NCBI GenBank assembly: GCA_021808195.1
Contig: JAKBCE010000010.1
Location: 62,001 to 126,000 of the forward strand
Direction of reading: 5' to 3'
Length of the DNA stretch: 64,000 nucleotides
From: Pseudomonadota bacterium
Lineage (GTDB): Bacteria > Pseudomonadota > Gammaproteobacteria > Steroidobacterales > Steroidobacteraceae
Below the pieces are notes generated by a model. That model did not search any database and had not been told where the DNA came from. It saw only the letters and a program-made list of their open reading frames with translations. Of the stretch, positions 1 through 8,432 are shown piece after piece. Every line of letters starts with the position of its first letter. The first letter of the stretch is position 1. Both the position numbers and the translations under genes were made by a program.

Positions 1-43
1 TGGCCGTCGCGTTGCGGCGTTAATCCATCGGTACGGAGCGCAC

Positions 44-619
44 GTGAAAGTCGTCGTGCAGGACATTCTCTCCGATGCAGCATGGGCGACCCGCCTGCCG
101 AATTCCGACGCCGTGGATAACGACCTTTCCCCGTTCGGGCTACGTGTCGTCCCGAATGAATGCGAAAAGATCGTCGTGCGAGGCGTGATGATTTCCTATC
201 GCGTGGTGCTCGGAACGCACGAAGGCCATCGACGTCCCCGACCATCAGGTGATACGGAATATTTAATGGTCTGCAACGTCGTGCGCGCGCCGGCAGTGCG
301 CGCCGTGCAACTGCCGGGTGGTCGAACTGCCGACCTCGCCTTCGATCATCTGGAGGAGGCATGTCCGCAGCTGTTTGCCCCTCGGCGTCCTGGTAACCGA
401 ATTATGGGAGACCGGCGCAGTGGCTACTTCTTCGAGCGAGTGTACCTGGCGACTGGAATGGTCGTTTGGATTACCCGCGGTAAGGTCTACTTCGAAAGGC
501 TGATCAACGGGCACGAGGAAACCGCCGGCGCGGAGCGGTTGTGGCAGAGCGCCGTGCCACGTGTTGCATGCGGCAGAGCTCGAGGGGGCTTCCTGCGGAT
601 ACTGGAGCCCGGAGCATGA
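44..619 (+). CDS. Hypothetical protein, 191 aa
   Basis: The reading frame opens with GTG and has a GC-rich third-codon pattern over its first half, which is why it is listed. I recognise no family. The middle is rich in aromatic and basic residues (YFFERVYL, then VVWITRGKVYFERL), which could be strands of a small beta domain. There is no clear signal peptide or membrane segment and no convincing ribosome site. It sits upstream of, and in the same direction as, a glycosyltransferase gene. It may be a real but unknown gene or a partly degraded one. Confidence is low. Confidence 0.35.
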   Translation: MKVVVQDILSDAAWATRLPNSDAVDNDLSPFGLRVVPNECEKIVVRGVMISYRVVLGTHEGHRRPRPSGDTEYLMVCNVVRAPAVRAVQLPGGRTADLAFDHLEEACPQLFAPRRPGNRIMGDRRSGYFFERVYLATGMVVWITRGKVYFERLINGHEETAGAERLWQSAVPRVACGRARGGFLRILEPGA

Positions 620-706
620 TGCCGCACATGGCGGGGCTCAGCGTGTTGCCTGCATCAGAGGGCGCAGGTGTCGAGATGTCCATTGCGCTGTCCAAGACCT
701 TTCGCC

Positions 707-1699
707 ATGCCTGAACCGTCCCAGCCTGTCTTGTCGCGTGTTGAGCGCATGGATCGCTGCAGGATCATCGTGCCGGTGCGAAACGGCGGGGCGCGTTGGC
801 GGGAGGCCGCCGCAGCGCTGCAGGCGGCGCTCCGCGACCCCGCGCGAGCCGTGATCCTCGATTCTGGATCGACGGATGGCAGCGATCGCGTGGCGGCCGA
901 GTGCGGTTTTCTGCTCGAGCGGATCGATCCGCTGAGCTTCAACCATGGGGCAACCCGGCAGTGGGCGCTCGAGCAGTTCTGCGCGGACACTGAATTCGCG
1001 ATCTTTCTGACGCACGATGCGGTGCTCGCCGGTCGCGAGGCGCTCGAACTGCTGCTGGCATCATTTGCCGACTCGAGCGTAGGCGCTGCGTACGGCAGAC
1101 AGCTGCCTCACCTCGGCGCTGGGCCGTTCGAAGCCCACGTGATTCTCTTCAACTACGGCCCGGACAGCGAAACCCGATCACTCGCGGATGCGCCCCGGCT
1201 CGGTATCAAGACGGCGTATCTGTCCAACTCGTTCGCTGCCTATCGCTTGGGCGCATTGCGCGCCTGCGGCGGATTTCCGCACCATCTCATTCTCGGCGAA
1301 GACGCGGCCGTGGCAGTCAAGATGCTTCTGGCCGGCTGGAAAGTGCGTTATTGCGCAGATGCTCAGGTGCGTCACTCCCACGCCTATACCACCGCCCAGG
1401 ATGCACAGCGCTACTTCGATTTCGGGGTGTTTCACGCGCAACTTCCGGAATTGCTGCGCCACTTCGGTGCCGCCGAAGGCGAGGGCGCGCGCTTCCTCGC
1501 CTCGGAGCTGCGCTACGTTGCCGCCCATGCGCCGCTGTCACTGCCCCTGGTGCCGGTGCGCAACGGTGCGAAGTATCTCGGCTACCGTCTGGGACGAAGC
1601 TTCGCCCGGCTACCGCGCGGTTTGTGTCGGCGGTTGAGCATGACCAAGGTCTTCTGGTCGGCGAGGGGGACATCACGCCCCGGTGCGCCGTCCGGTTGA
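707..1699 (+). CDS. Glycosyltransferase family 2 (rhamnosyltransferase-like)
   Basis: A GT-A fold, inverting family 2 glycosyltransferase of about 330 aa that would transfer a sugar from a nucleotide donor to a surface glycan on the cytoplasmic face of the membrane. The N-terminal strand RIIVPVRNG is followed by the nucleotide-binding ILDSGSTDGS motif. Next come the metal-binding region near FLTHDAVL and an acceptor-side GEDAAVAVKMLLAGWKVRY segment typical of the catalytic-base region (ED). The RHSHAYT motif is common in rhamnosyltransferase-type members. ATG at 707 is chosen; ATG at 749, immediately before the catalytic domain, is an alternative. It faces a large minus-strand glycan cluster, which supports a role in O-antigen, capsule or related polymer synthesis. 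Confidence 0.8.
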   Translation: MPEPSQPVLSRVERMDRCRIIVPVRNGGARWREAAAALQAALRDPARAVILDSGSTDGSDRVAAECGFLLERIDPLSFNHGATRQWALEQFCADTEFAIFLTHDAVLAGREALELLLASFADSSVGAAYGRQLPHLGAGPFEAHVILFNYGPDSETRSLADAPRLGIKTAYLSNSFAAYRLGALRACGGFPHHLILGEDAAVAVKMLLAGWKVRYCADAQVRHSHAYTTAQDAQRYFDFGVFHAQLPELLRHFGAAEGEGARFLASELRYVAAHAPLSLPLVPVRNGAKYLGYRLGRSFARLPRGLCRRLSMTKVFWSARGTSRPGAPSG

Positions 1700-1726
1700 G
1701 ACGGTCGGACGGTCAGCATGGCGCGG

Positions 1727-2176
1727 CTAGATATTTTGTATGCCGCGCCGCAGGCTGAGTCGGTACGTCACGAAGCGTTGCGCGAGGAAACTGATCGGGG
1801 CGGTGAGTACGCCGAGCAGGACGGCCGCAGCGAGATACCACATGTGCATTCGGTGTACCAAAAAATCGAGTGCGAGCGTGTTCACGCCGAGCAGTGTCGC
1901 GTTGACGAGCATGTAGCGTGCGGCGCCGGTGTGACTGACGGATCGGACCGAAAACGTGAAGCGTGCATTGAGCAGATAGCCGAGGACATTGCCGACGATG
2001 AACGAGGCGGCGTACGCGAGCAGATAATTCACCCCGGCGAGCGAATGCAGCGCGGCCAGCACGGCCGTGCTCAAGACGAGGCAGGTCAGGCCGACGGCGC
2101 CGAAGCGCAGCAGCTGTGCAATGGCTGCGCGCGCACTGCGTAGTCGGTGGCTTTCGGAATCTGCTGCTCGAGGCAT
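1727..2176 (-). CDS. GtrA-family membrane protein (polyprenyl-phosphate sugar flippase type)
   Basis: A small four-helix membrane protein of the GtrA/DPMS family, about 149 aa. Hydrophobic segments cover LLRFGAVGLTCLVLSTAVLA, the YLLAYAASFIVGNVLGYLLN segment with the family N-R-F-T-F signature directly after it, the ATLLGVNTLALDFLV helix, and the LAAAVLLGVLTAPISFLAQR helix ending in a basic tail. Such proteins help move or retain polyprenyl-phosphate sugars at the membrane. The start is placed at the ATG at 2176, 16 bases after the reductase gene; upstream in-frame codons overlap that gene. In Mycobacterium the GtrA protein Rv3789 is encoded beside dprE1 and dprE2, and the same neighbourhood is seen here. 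Its partner sugar is inferred to be arabinose. Confidence 0.8.
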   Translation of the reverse strand: MPRAADSESHRLRSARAAIAQLLRFGAVGLTCLVLSTAVLAALHSLAGVNYLLAYAASFIVGNVLGYLLNARFTFSVRSVSHTGAARYMLVNATLLGVNTLALDFLVHRMHMWYLAAAVLLGVLTAPISFLAQRFVTYRLSLRRGIQNI

Positions 2177-2192
2177 ACGGTCTTGGTGCGTC

Positions 2193-2930
2193 TCAAAGCG
2201 TGAGGCGCTTGAAGACACGCTCCGGAATCGCCCGGATGATCCACAGGATGGGGCGCCAGAAACCCGGCAAATATGCCACATCTGCACGCTTCTCGATGGC
2301 ACGAAGAATACCGGCGGCCACCTGTTCCCGACTGGCCCAGAGCGCACCTTTGGCGAACCCCGCCGTCATCGGCGTGTCGACGAACCCGGGCTTGATCGTC
2401 AACACCTGAACGCCGCTGTGGCACAGCCGCTGCCGCAATCCGGAGAGGTACGTGCTGACCAGTGCCTTGGCGCTCCCGTAGACATAGTTGCTGGCTCTGC
2501 CGCGCTCGCCGGCGACGGAGGAAATGACCGCCAGCGTACCGCTGCTCTGGGCGGCAAGCCGGGGCGCGAGCCGGGTGCACAGCGCCACGACCGACAGCCC
2601 GTTCGTGGCAAGAGCCTGCAGGGTCCGCTCCACCGACGCTTCGCACGCGGCTTGATCGTCCAACGTGCCGTGCGCGATGAGCACGATATCCAGGTGCCCG
2701 AGCGCCGCCACGGCGCGATCGAGCATGGCCTCGTGGGCCGTGAAATCGGTGAGGTCCTGTGCTTCGCAGTCGCACTGTAGCGCGCCACGGATCCGCAGGT
2801 CGGCGGCAATCGCCGTGAGCCGCTGCGCGTCGCGGCCGACGAGATAGAGCGCCGCCTGTCCTTCGGCGAGTCGTCGGGCGGTTGCCTCGGCGATCGCCGA
2901 GGTCGCGCCGATGATGAGCACGCGTTTCAT
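2193..2930 (-). CDS. SDR-family oxidoreductase, DprE2-like (decaprenyl-P-keto-ribose reductase type)
   Basis: A 245-aa short-chain dehydrogenase. The Rossmann motif is GATSAIAEATARRLAEG near the N-terminus, and the catalytic part contains ISSVAGERGRASNYVYGSAKAL, with Ser, Tyr and Lys in the standard spacing. The TIKPGFVDTPM strand after the active site is typical of the family. In the mycobacterial pathway DprE2 reduces the 2-keto intermediate made by DprE1, giving polyprenyl-phospho-D-arabinofuranose; the adjacent DprE1-like gene makes this the likely role. Its ATG overlaps the stop of the oxidase gene (ATGA), so the two are translationally coupled. The exact substrate is inferred. Confidence 0.8.
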   Translation of the reverse strand: MKRVLIIGATSAIAEATARRLAEGQAALYLVGRDAQRLTAIAADLRIRGALQCDCEAQDLTDFTAHEAMLDRAVAALGHLDIVLIAHGTLDDQAACEASVERTLQALATNGLSVVALCTRLAPRLAAQSSGTLAVISSVAGERGRASNYVYGSAKALVSTYLSGLRQRLCHSGVQVLTIKPGFVDTPMTAGFAKGALWASREQVAAGILRAIEKRADVAYLPGFWRPILWIIRAIPERVFKRLTL

Positions 2931-4252
2931 GCACTCTCCCTGATGCGCCGCCAGAAGCTCGATGAGCAGCGGGCGTCGGTGAAGCGCGTGAAGGTCTCCT
3001 GCAGCGGGTAGCCGCTGCGAAACATTGCGCCCGGCATGCGGGCGTCTTTTGCCGGGTAGAGCCGTCCGCCGGCCTCAACCACGATGGCGTCGAGCCGTGC
3101 AAACAGTTGCGCCGAGCGCGTGCCGCGGTTCGGGAAATCCAGGGCCAGGGTCACACCCGGCAGCGGAAAGGACAGTAGTCCCGGCGAGGGACGATCGGCG
3201 AAGCACTTCAGCACGGCCAGAAAGGACCCCTCGCCGCTCGAGGCGATGATCTGCAGCAGATCGCGTACCACCCCGCCCGCGCGATGCGTGGGCACCACGC
3301 ACTGATACTGATAGAAGCCCCGCGGCCCGTACAGACGATTCCACCGGTCGATGCGATCGAGTGGGAAGAAGAATTTCTCATAATGCACGAGCGACCGAAT
3401 TCGCCGGGGATGTCGCCGGTAATGCACACTGTTGAACAGCCGCAACGTCGCAGGATTGACTAGTGAAAACGGTGGGGTGAATGGCAGATGCAGCGCGGGT
3501 GTGACGTGCACCGCCGAGCCGGTCGCGTCGAGTTGCGCATGATTGGCGCGCTGCAGCAGGCCGCGGCCGAGACGTCGACGCCCGGCGGCACAGTCGACCC
3601 AGGCAACGGTGTATTCGAAATCCGCGGCGGACTCAAGGCTAACCTCGAGCAGCTCATCGACGTCCGCGCAGCGGATCGACTCCACGTCCAGCCAGGGTCC
3701 GGGCACCCGGCGCAGGCGCATCTCCGCCCAAGTGATCAGGCCCGTGAGGCCGAGGCCGCCCACCGTCGCGGCGAACCACTCGCGCCGCTCATCGGGTCCG
3801 CACTCGATGCGCTCGCCGCTTGACCGCAGCAACTCCAGTCGTCGCACGTGGCAGCCGAACGTGCCGGCTTGGTGGTGGTTCTTGCCGTGCACGTCGTTTG
3901 CAATGGCGCCGCCCACGGTCACGTACTGAGTGCCCGGCAGCACCGGGGGAAACCATCGCATCGGGGTGACGAGGCGCAGGATATCCGAGAGCAGAACCCC
4001 CGCCTCGCAGCGCAGCGTGCCGGACTGCGCATCGAAGTGAATGAAGTGGTCAAGGTTCCGGGTCCTGAGCAGTGCGCCGCCGACGTTAAGACAGCTGTCC
4101 CCGTAGCTGCGACCATTGCCGAACGGCAGTATGCACATCTGCTCCGGCAGGCTCGGGAATGGTGCGAAGCGGCTGGAGAGGTCGTAGAGCCGGTGCATGC
4201 CGCGGCTGACGGTGCCCCATGAAGAAACCATCCGAATGGGCGCCTCGGGCAT
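2927..4252 (-). CDS. FAD-linked oxidase, DprE1-like (decaprenylphosphoryl-ribose 2'-oxidase type)
   Basis: A 441-aa VAO/PCMH-type flavoprotein. The FAD domain is marked by LPFGNGRSYGDSCLN near residue 45, the LPGTQYVTVGGAIANDVHGK region near residues 105-125 and GLGLTGLITWAEMRLRR near residue 170. These match the DprE1/alditol-oxidase group, including the conserved V-G-G-A-I-A-N-D-V-H-G-K-N-H segment seen in DprE1. It would oxidise the 2'-hydroxyl of polyprenyl-phospho-ribose at the membrane. It is coupled by overlap to the DprE2-like reductase downstream and lies 7 bases after the HAD-UbiA gene. The substrate is inferred from family and neighbourhood. Confidence 0.82.
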   Translation of the reverse strand: MPEAPIRMVSSWGTVSRGMHRLYDLSSRFAPFPSLPEQMCILPFGNGRSYGDSCLNVGGALLRTRNLDHFIHFDAQSGTLRCEAGVLLSDILRLVTPMRWFPPVLPGTQYVTVGGAIANDVHGKNHHQAGTFGCHVRRLELLRSSGERIECGPDERREWFAATVGGLGLTGLITWAEMRLRRVPGPWLDVESIRCADVDELLEVSLESAADFEYTVAWVDCAAGRRRLGRGLLQRANHAQLDATGSAVHVTPALHLPFTPPFSLVNPATLRLFNSVHYRRHPRRIRSLVHYEKFFFPLDRIDRWNRLYGPRGFYQYQCVVPTHRAGGVVRDLLQIIASSGEGSFLAVLKCFADRPSPGLLSFPLPGVTLALDFPNRGTRSAQLFARLDAIVVEAGGRLYPAKDARMPGAMFRSGYPLQETFTRFTDARCSSSFWRRIRESA

Positions 4253-4259
4253 CAGTGTG

Positions 4260-5711
4260 TCAGGCGAGCAGCAGCACTACGATGACGCATAGCGCCACGA
4301 TTCGGCTGCCGCGATCTCGCAGTGCGAAGACCACCGGATCGTCATCGAGCTCACCCCGATGAGCGAGGAGCCACAACCGCGTGATCCAGTAGAGCAGCAG
4401 AGCACAGAGCAGCCAGAGCAGATCTGGTCGGCGGTAGAGCGCAGCTGCCTCTGGACTGTTGAGGTACAGCGCGAGCACCAAGACCGAAATGTACCCGGAG
4501 CCCACTCCGAGTTGACTGACCATCTGCAGATCGCCGGCCCGATAGCCGCGTCCATGCGGGAAATCTACTGCCGCGGCGTTAAGCTGTGCTAGCTCGGCGT
4601 GCCGCTTGGCCATGGCCAGGCTGAGGAAGAGAAAAATTGAGAACGCGAGCAGCCAGAACGACGGCGGAAGGCCGCTTGCCGCGTTACCCGCCAGCACACG
4701 CAGCGTGTACAGCCCCGCGAGCGCGAAGGCGTCGAGCGGCGCGATACGCTTCAGGAAGAGCGAATATCCGAGTGTTCCGACACTGTAGAGCGCGAGAATC
4801 TCGGCGAATGTCGCAGGCAGGGTCGTGGCCAGCAAGACGCTCACGGCTAGCAGCCCGGTCATCACAGTTATCGCGGAGCGTATCGAAAGCGTGCCCGCTG
4901 CCAATGGCCTGAGTCGCTTGGTCGGGTGGAGGCGATCGTGCGGCAGATCAAGCAGATCGTTCAGGATGTAACTCGCGGAGGCGACGCAGCCGAAGGCAAG
5001 GAAACCGGTCGACACCGCGCGCACCATCTCGAGATCGGCGACTCGGCGGCTTGCAACCAACGGGACGAAGACGAGCAGGTTCTTCACCCATTGATGCAGC
5101 CGAACCTGCTTCAGCCACGTGCGCCAATTTACGCGGGCACGCACGATTAATTCCGTGGCTTCTGGAACGCGTTGTGCCGCGGCCTCGGCCGAACCGCCCG
5201 CTGTGACCGCGATCCCGCCTCGGGCGTGCGCCCATGCCGGCGAATCCGCGCGTCCCACGTAGTCGAATGCTCTTCGCCCAAAGCGCCTCTCTAACACTGA
5301 ACCGTCCCCGCCGCTGCGCCAGCTGTGCTCTCCGTCATGCACAAGCACCGTATCGATGCAGTCAAGATGGGCGGCAATCTGGGCTGCCCAGGACTTCGGC
5401 AGCGCGGTCACGAGGGCGATGGTGCGCCCACCCGCCCGCGCCTGCTGCAACCGGTTGAGCACTGTCTCGTCGTACGGGAGCCGGGCGGCCGCAAACTCCG
5501 TGCGCGCAGCGACATGATCCGCGAAAGCACGTGTGCCGCCCCGCACGAGTCGGCCGAGGGCAAGCAGAGCCATGGCGGGTCGGGATCGCAGCAGCGCGAA
5601 CCATGCCTCCACAATCGGGTTGGCGCGCAACAGCGCGCCTTCGGCGTCCACGCACAGAGGACAGCAGATCGTTTCGCTGCTCGAGGTGCTGCCAGCAAGG
5701 TCTGCGCTCAC
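4260..5711 (-). CDS. HAD-like domain fused to UbiA prenyltransferase (polyprenyl-P phosphoribosyltransferase type)
   Basis: A 483-aa two-domain protein. Residues 1 to about 195 resemble a HAD phosphatase, beginning CVDAEGALL, where the second Asp of the usual D-x-D motif is replaced (D-A-E), and including an ALVTALPKSW motif. The C-terminal 290 residues are a UbiA membrane domain with about eight hydrophobic helices. It contains NDLLDLPHDRLHPTKRLRPL, matching the N-D-x-x-D...D-R-x-H-P-x-K signature of decaprenyl-phosphate phosphoribosyltransferases. Such an enzyme joins PRPP to a polyprenyl phosphate and the phosphatase then trims the product. GTG at 5711 overlaps the stop of the GtrA gene (GTGA); longer in-frame extensions run over that gene and look non-coding. 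The first step of arabinose-donor synthesis is the likely role. Confidence 0.8.
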   Translation of the reverse strand: MSADLAGSTSSSETICCPLCVDAEGALLRANPIVEAWFALLRSRPAMALLALGRLVRGGTRAFADHVAARTEFAAARLPYDETVLNRLQQARAGGRTIALVTALPKSWAAQIAAHLDCIDTVLVHDGEHSWRSGGDGSVLERRFGRRAFDYVGRADSPAWAHARGGIAVTAGGSAEAAAQRVPEATELIVRARVNWRTWLKQVRLHQWVKNLLVFVPLVASRRVADLEMVRAVSTGFLAFGCVASASYILNDLLDLPHDRLHPTKRLRPLAAGTLSIRSAITVMTGLLAVSVLLATTLPATFAEILALYSVGTLGYSLFLKRIAPLDAFALAGLYTLRVLAGNAASGLPPSFWLLAFSIFLFLSLAMAKRHAELAQLNAAAVDFPHGRGYRAGDLQMVSQLGVGSGYISVLVLALYLNSPEAAALYRRPDLLWLLCALLLYWITRLWLLAHRGELDDDPVVFALRDRGSRIVALCVIVVLLLA

Positions 5712-6112
5712 CTGAACGACCACTCCCGGTGACCAAAATAGCTCGTAAAGACTGGAACCCCGACACCGACGACGTGCGCAAGAGTCTCGGCGTGATGGTG
5801 TAAGCCGAGATCTGGAAAGACGTGCTCCGCAAGCATGATGCTCACCAACCAGGTCTGTGCCAGCGCGGCCGCGTTGACAAGCGTGAAGTAGAATGCAGAA
5901 CGCTGCACGCTGTTGCGTCCGCCGGAGAACACATACCTGCGCACGAGCACGAATGCCGCAATCATGCCGGTGAGATAGGCAAGGAGAATGGACGCTGAAT
6001 AGTCCACCCATATGCCGTAGACGATCCTGCTGGCGACGTTGATTACGGCCGCCACTGCGCCGGCGAGAACAAATCGCCCGAACTGTCGTGGTACTGCCAT
6101 CGCTACTGGCAC
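5708..6112 (-). CDS. GtrA-family membrane protein (second copy)
   Basis: A 134-aa member of the GtrA family with four predicted helices: FVLAGAVAAVINVASRIVYG, SILLAYLTGMIAAFVLVRRY, FYFTLVNAAALAQTWLVSIM, and a last helix ending in FGHREWSFR, the usual GtrA C-terminal aromatic/basic signature. The family assists flipping or anchoring of polyprenyl-linked sugars. It overlaps the upstream FAD enzyme gene and the downstream HAD-UbiA gene, so all three are probably one transcript. Having two divergent GtrA genes in one cluster suggests either two lipid-linked sugars or one flippase made of two different subunits; neither can be settled from sequence. Confidence 0.8.
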   Translation of the reverse strand: MPVAMAVPRQFGRFVLAGAVAAVINVASRIVYGIWVDYSASILLAYLTGMIAAFVLVRRYVFSGGRNSVQRSAFYFTLVNAAALAQTWLVSIMLAEHVFPDLGLHHHAETLAHVVGVGVPVFTSYFGHREWSFR

Positions 6113-7392
6113 GACATCCGCGCAATCTTGCGCGCCAAGCCAATGCTTTCCGATATTCCCCGATCCTCCGGATAGTAAAATGACGTGTCGGCGACAAACA
6201 GCCCGCGGATCGGCAGCCTCATTGGAGGTAGTTGCTCGGCAAATCCAGGAGTGCAGACAGGCTGGGCATGTCGGTAGCGACTAACCCGGACGTCGAGGAA
6301 GTCCTCATCATTGAGCGCGGGATTGACTCGCTTGAGATAGCGCTTGACCTTCTCCTCGTAGGTCGAGTCAGCGTCGCGATACTTGGGGTTGCTGCCCGGC
6401 ATGTAAAATGGGACGTAGACGATGTGCCGATCGAGCGGACGGAGGTTCGAGTACTCGACCAAACCGGGAATGTCCATCTCCGTGTCATTGATGTTCAGCC
6501 AGAAGTTATCCGACAGGGACCGGGAAAGCTTGGCGATGACGCATACCACTGCAATATTGCGTAAAGAGCGGTAGGTGTTCAGCAACTCCAATGGCAGATC
6601 CGGGATGATCTTTGGCACGTAGGGCATCGGAACCGTGCTGATAACGCGTGAAAACGGGAAAAATCCGTCTGCAGTTTCAACCCCCGCTGCTGCCCCCTGT
6701 TCGAGCCTTACGCGGTGCACCGGGCAGCTGAGGCGGATCGTTCCGCCACGGCGCAGGATCTCGGCGCTCATGGCCTCTAGCAGTGCCTCGGAGCCGCCAT
6801 GGATGAATCCCAGCTTTTCGCGAAAAATATTGAATCGGGAGCGTCCGATTCGGCGGATTCTGCTCCAGATCCAGGCCGCGGACAGTTCGTCCGCGAATTC
6901 ATAGAACTTCAGCTCAAGTAGATTGCGCCAAAGGACCTCGTACGCATGCGATCCCACCCATCGGCGAATCCAGCGCGTGGCCTCGAGCCGATCAAGTCCC
7001 TGCCAGTTGTTTCGCTTGGTTGCCAGATAAGCATGCAATCCGCAGCGCACCTTATCGAGCAGACTGAGGCCGCGAAATTTCAGGAGCGCGTGTGGTGTTC
7101 CCCAGGGCTGCAGGTGGCCATCGACGTAGTAGCCCATTTTGGTCGCGACCCACTGTAGATTCTCCTGAAGGCCTAATTCTCTCAGTACGTCAAAAAGATC
7201 GTGGTCGCTCGTGCAATGGAAATGATAGTAGCGCTCGATGCGCAGCCCGCCAAAATCGAACGAAGCCGCCATGCCGCCGATCCGGTCATCTGCTTCGAAT
7301 ATCACGGGCCGATGTCCATCAAGAGCGAGCTGATAGCCCGCCGCCAGACCCATGGGGCCGGCGCCAATGACAGCAATTGCATCTGTGTCCAT
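6103..7392 (-). CDS. NAD(P)/FAD-dependent oxidoreductase (amine-oxidase/protoporphyrinogen-oxidase-like)
   Basis: A 429-aa flavoprotein. It opens with the dinucleotide-binding motif AVIGAGPMGLAAGYQLA and, after an acidic end of strand two (VIFEADDRIGGMAASF), carries the G-G motif of the amine-oxidase/UDP-galactopyranose-mutase superfamily. A second FAD contact near the C-terminus is LFVADTSFYYPEDRGISESI. Proteins of this type recur in polysaccharide clusters, where they are proposed to modify lipid- or nucleotide-linked sugars; the reaction is not established. It is two bases from the epimerase gene and overlaps the GtrA gene, so it belongs to the same operon. Confidence 0.72.
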   Translation of the reverse strand: MDTDAIAVIGAGPMGLAAGYQLALDGHRPVIFEADDRIGGMAASFDFGGLRIERYYHFHCTSDHDLFDVLRELGLQENLQWVATKMGYYVDGHLQPWGTPHALLKFRGLSLLDKVRCGLHAYLATKRNNWQGLDRLEATRWIRRWVGSHAYEVLWRNLLELKFYEFADELSAAWIWSRIRRIGRSRFNIFREKLGFIHGGSEALLEAMSAEILRRGGTIRLSCPVHRVRLEQGAAAGVETADGFFPFSRVISTVPMPYVPKIIPDLPLELLNTYRSLRNIAVVCVIAKLSRSLSDNFWLNINDTEMDIPGLVEYSNLRPLDRHIVYVPFYMPGSNPKYRDADSTYEEKVKRYLKRVNPALNDEDFLDVRVSRYRHAQPVCTPGFAEQLPPMRLPIRGLFVADTSFYYPEDRGISESIGLARKIARMSCQ

Positions 7393-7394
7393 CG

Positions 7395-8351
7395 TCAGAA
7401 CTCGAGCACGATATCTCTGTAGCGCGGATCGCGGAACGTTCGCTCCAGTGCAGCATCGAGTGGCGTGGCGGGTACGCCGAAGATCACCTCCCAGTCGATC
7501 ACATCGAATACGTCGCCGGCTGTCAGAGCGGCAAGCTGCTCGGTGGTAAAGGGTGGGTTGGGGTCAAACAGTGCCCATACACGCAAGAGAAGCCTGAAGA
7601 GTTTATAGGGAATCCGGACGATCGCGCACTTGGCTCCGATGGCCCTTCTGATCTGGTAGATCAAATCGATGTAGTGAATGCGCTGAAGCCCCGTGATGTC
7701 GAACGATCGGTCGACTGGTCGTGACTTGAGGCAACTTATGATGATTTCGCAGAAATCGCCTACATACAGCGGTTGGCGCAAATATCGTCCGTGTCCTGGG
7801 ATCGGAAAGACCGGCGTGCGGCGCATGAAGCGCGAAAGCCAGCCGAGATGTTTGCGATCAAACCAGCCGAACATCAAAGTTGGCCGCAGCACAACGTGCG
7901 GTATGTCGCTCTCGTGCACCAAGCGTTCCTGCTCTCTTTTGGCAGTCGTATACAGGTCGTCGGCCGCAGAATTGACTACTGAGGAGCTCACGTGAACCAG
8001 ATATGGCACGTGCGCCTTGCTCATCGCGGCAAGTACGTTTCGGGTGGCTTCAATGGTGTTGCGGATGAATGGTTCACGGTTGCGCGCGCCGATCTGTGCC
8101 TGCAGCATGACGACCGCTTGCGCATCGCAGAAGAGCAGCTCCCACTCTCCAGGCTCGGAAAGATCCGCGCACACGCTGCGGATCTGGGGATGCAGTGCCT
8201 GTAGAACTTTGATGTTTGCTGCGGATTTGTCAATCACCAGGATCTCGCTGCAACCGAGTTCTTCGAGACGCGCAACGAGGTTCTGTCCCACGAGGCCGGC
8301 GCCGCCGGGGATCACTATTTTGCTGGTTTGCTGTAGCAAGTCAGGAGTCAT
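7395..8351 (-). CDS. NAD-dependent epimerase/dehydratase-like protein
   Basis: A 318-aa extended SDR. The Rossmann motif IPGGAGLVGQNLVARL lies near residue 15, followed by an acidic residue at the end of strand two (LVIDKS). The active-site region VHVSSSVVNSAADDLYTTAKREQE contains a Ser and a Tyr-x-x-x-Lys (YTTAK), so catalysis is possible. Members act on nucleotide sugars by epimerisation, dehydration or reduction. It is the second gene of the minus-strand cluster, 81 bases after the large membrane protein and directly before the FAD enzyme. The sugar cannot be named from sequence alone. Confidence 0.78.
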   Translation of the reverse strand: MTPDLLQQTSKIVIPGGAGLVGQNLVARLEELGCSEILVIDKSAANIKVLQALHPQIRSVCADLSEPGEWELLFCDAQAVVMLQAQIGARNREPFIRNTIEATRNVLAAMSKAHVPYLVHVSSSVVNSAADDLYTTAKREQERLVHESDIPHVVLRPTLMFGWFDRKHLGWLSRFMRRTPVFPIPGHGRYLRQPLYVGDFCEIIISCLKSRPVDRSFDITGLQRIHYIDLIYQIRRAIGAKCAIVRIPYKLFRLLLRVWALFDPNPPFTTEQLAALTAGDVFDVIDWEVIFGVPATPLDAALERTFRDPRYRDIVLEF

Positions 8352-8432
8352 GCCTGATATTCCCGCCCTTCCCGGGTGCTAACTGTCTAAATATACTCTT
8401 GCGGCACTCCGGGATCTGCGAATCGGGACTCA

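Noticed and set aside
5712..6197. N-terminal extension of the HAD-UbiA gene over the GtrA gene
   Set aside because: The extension is Arg/Ser/Cys-rich nonsense opposite no domain and overlaps GtrA in another frame; a GTG at 5711 with GTGA overlap is better.
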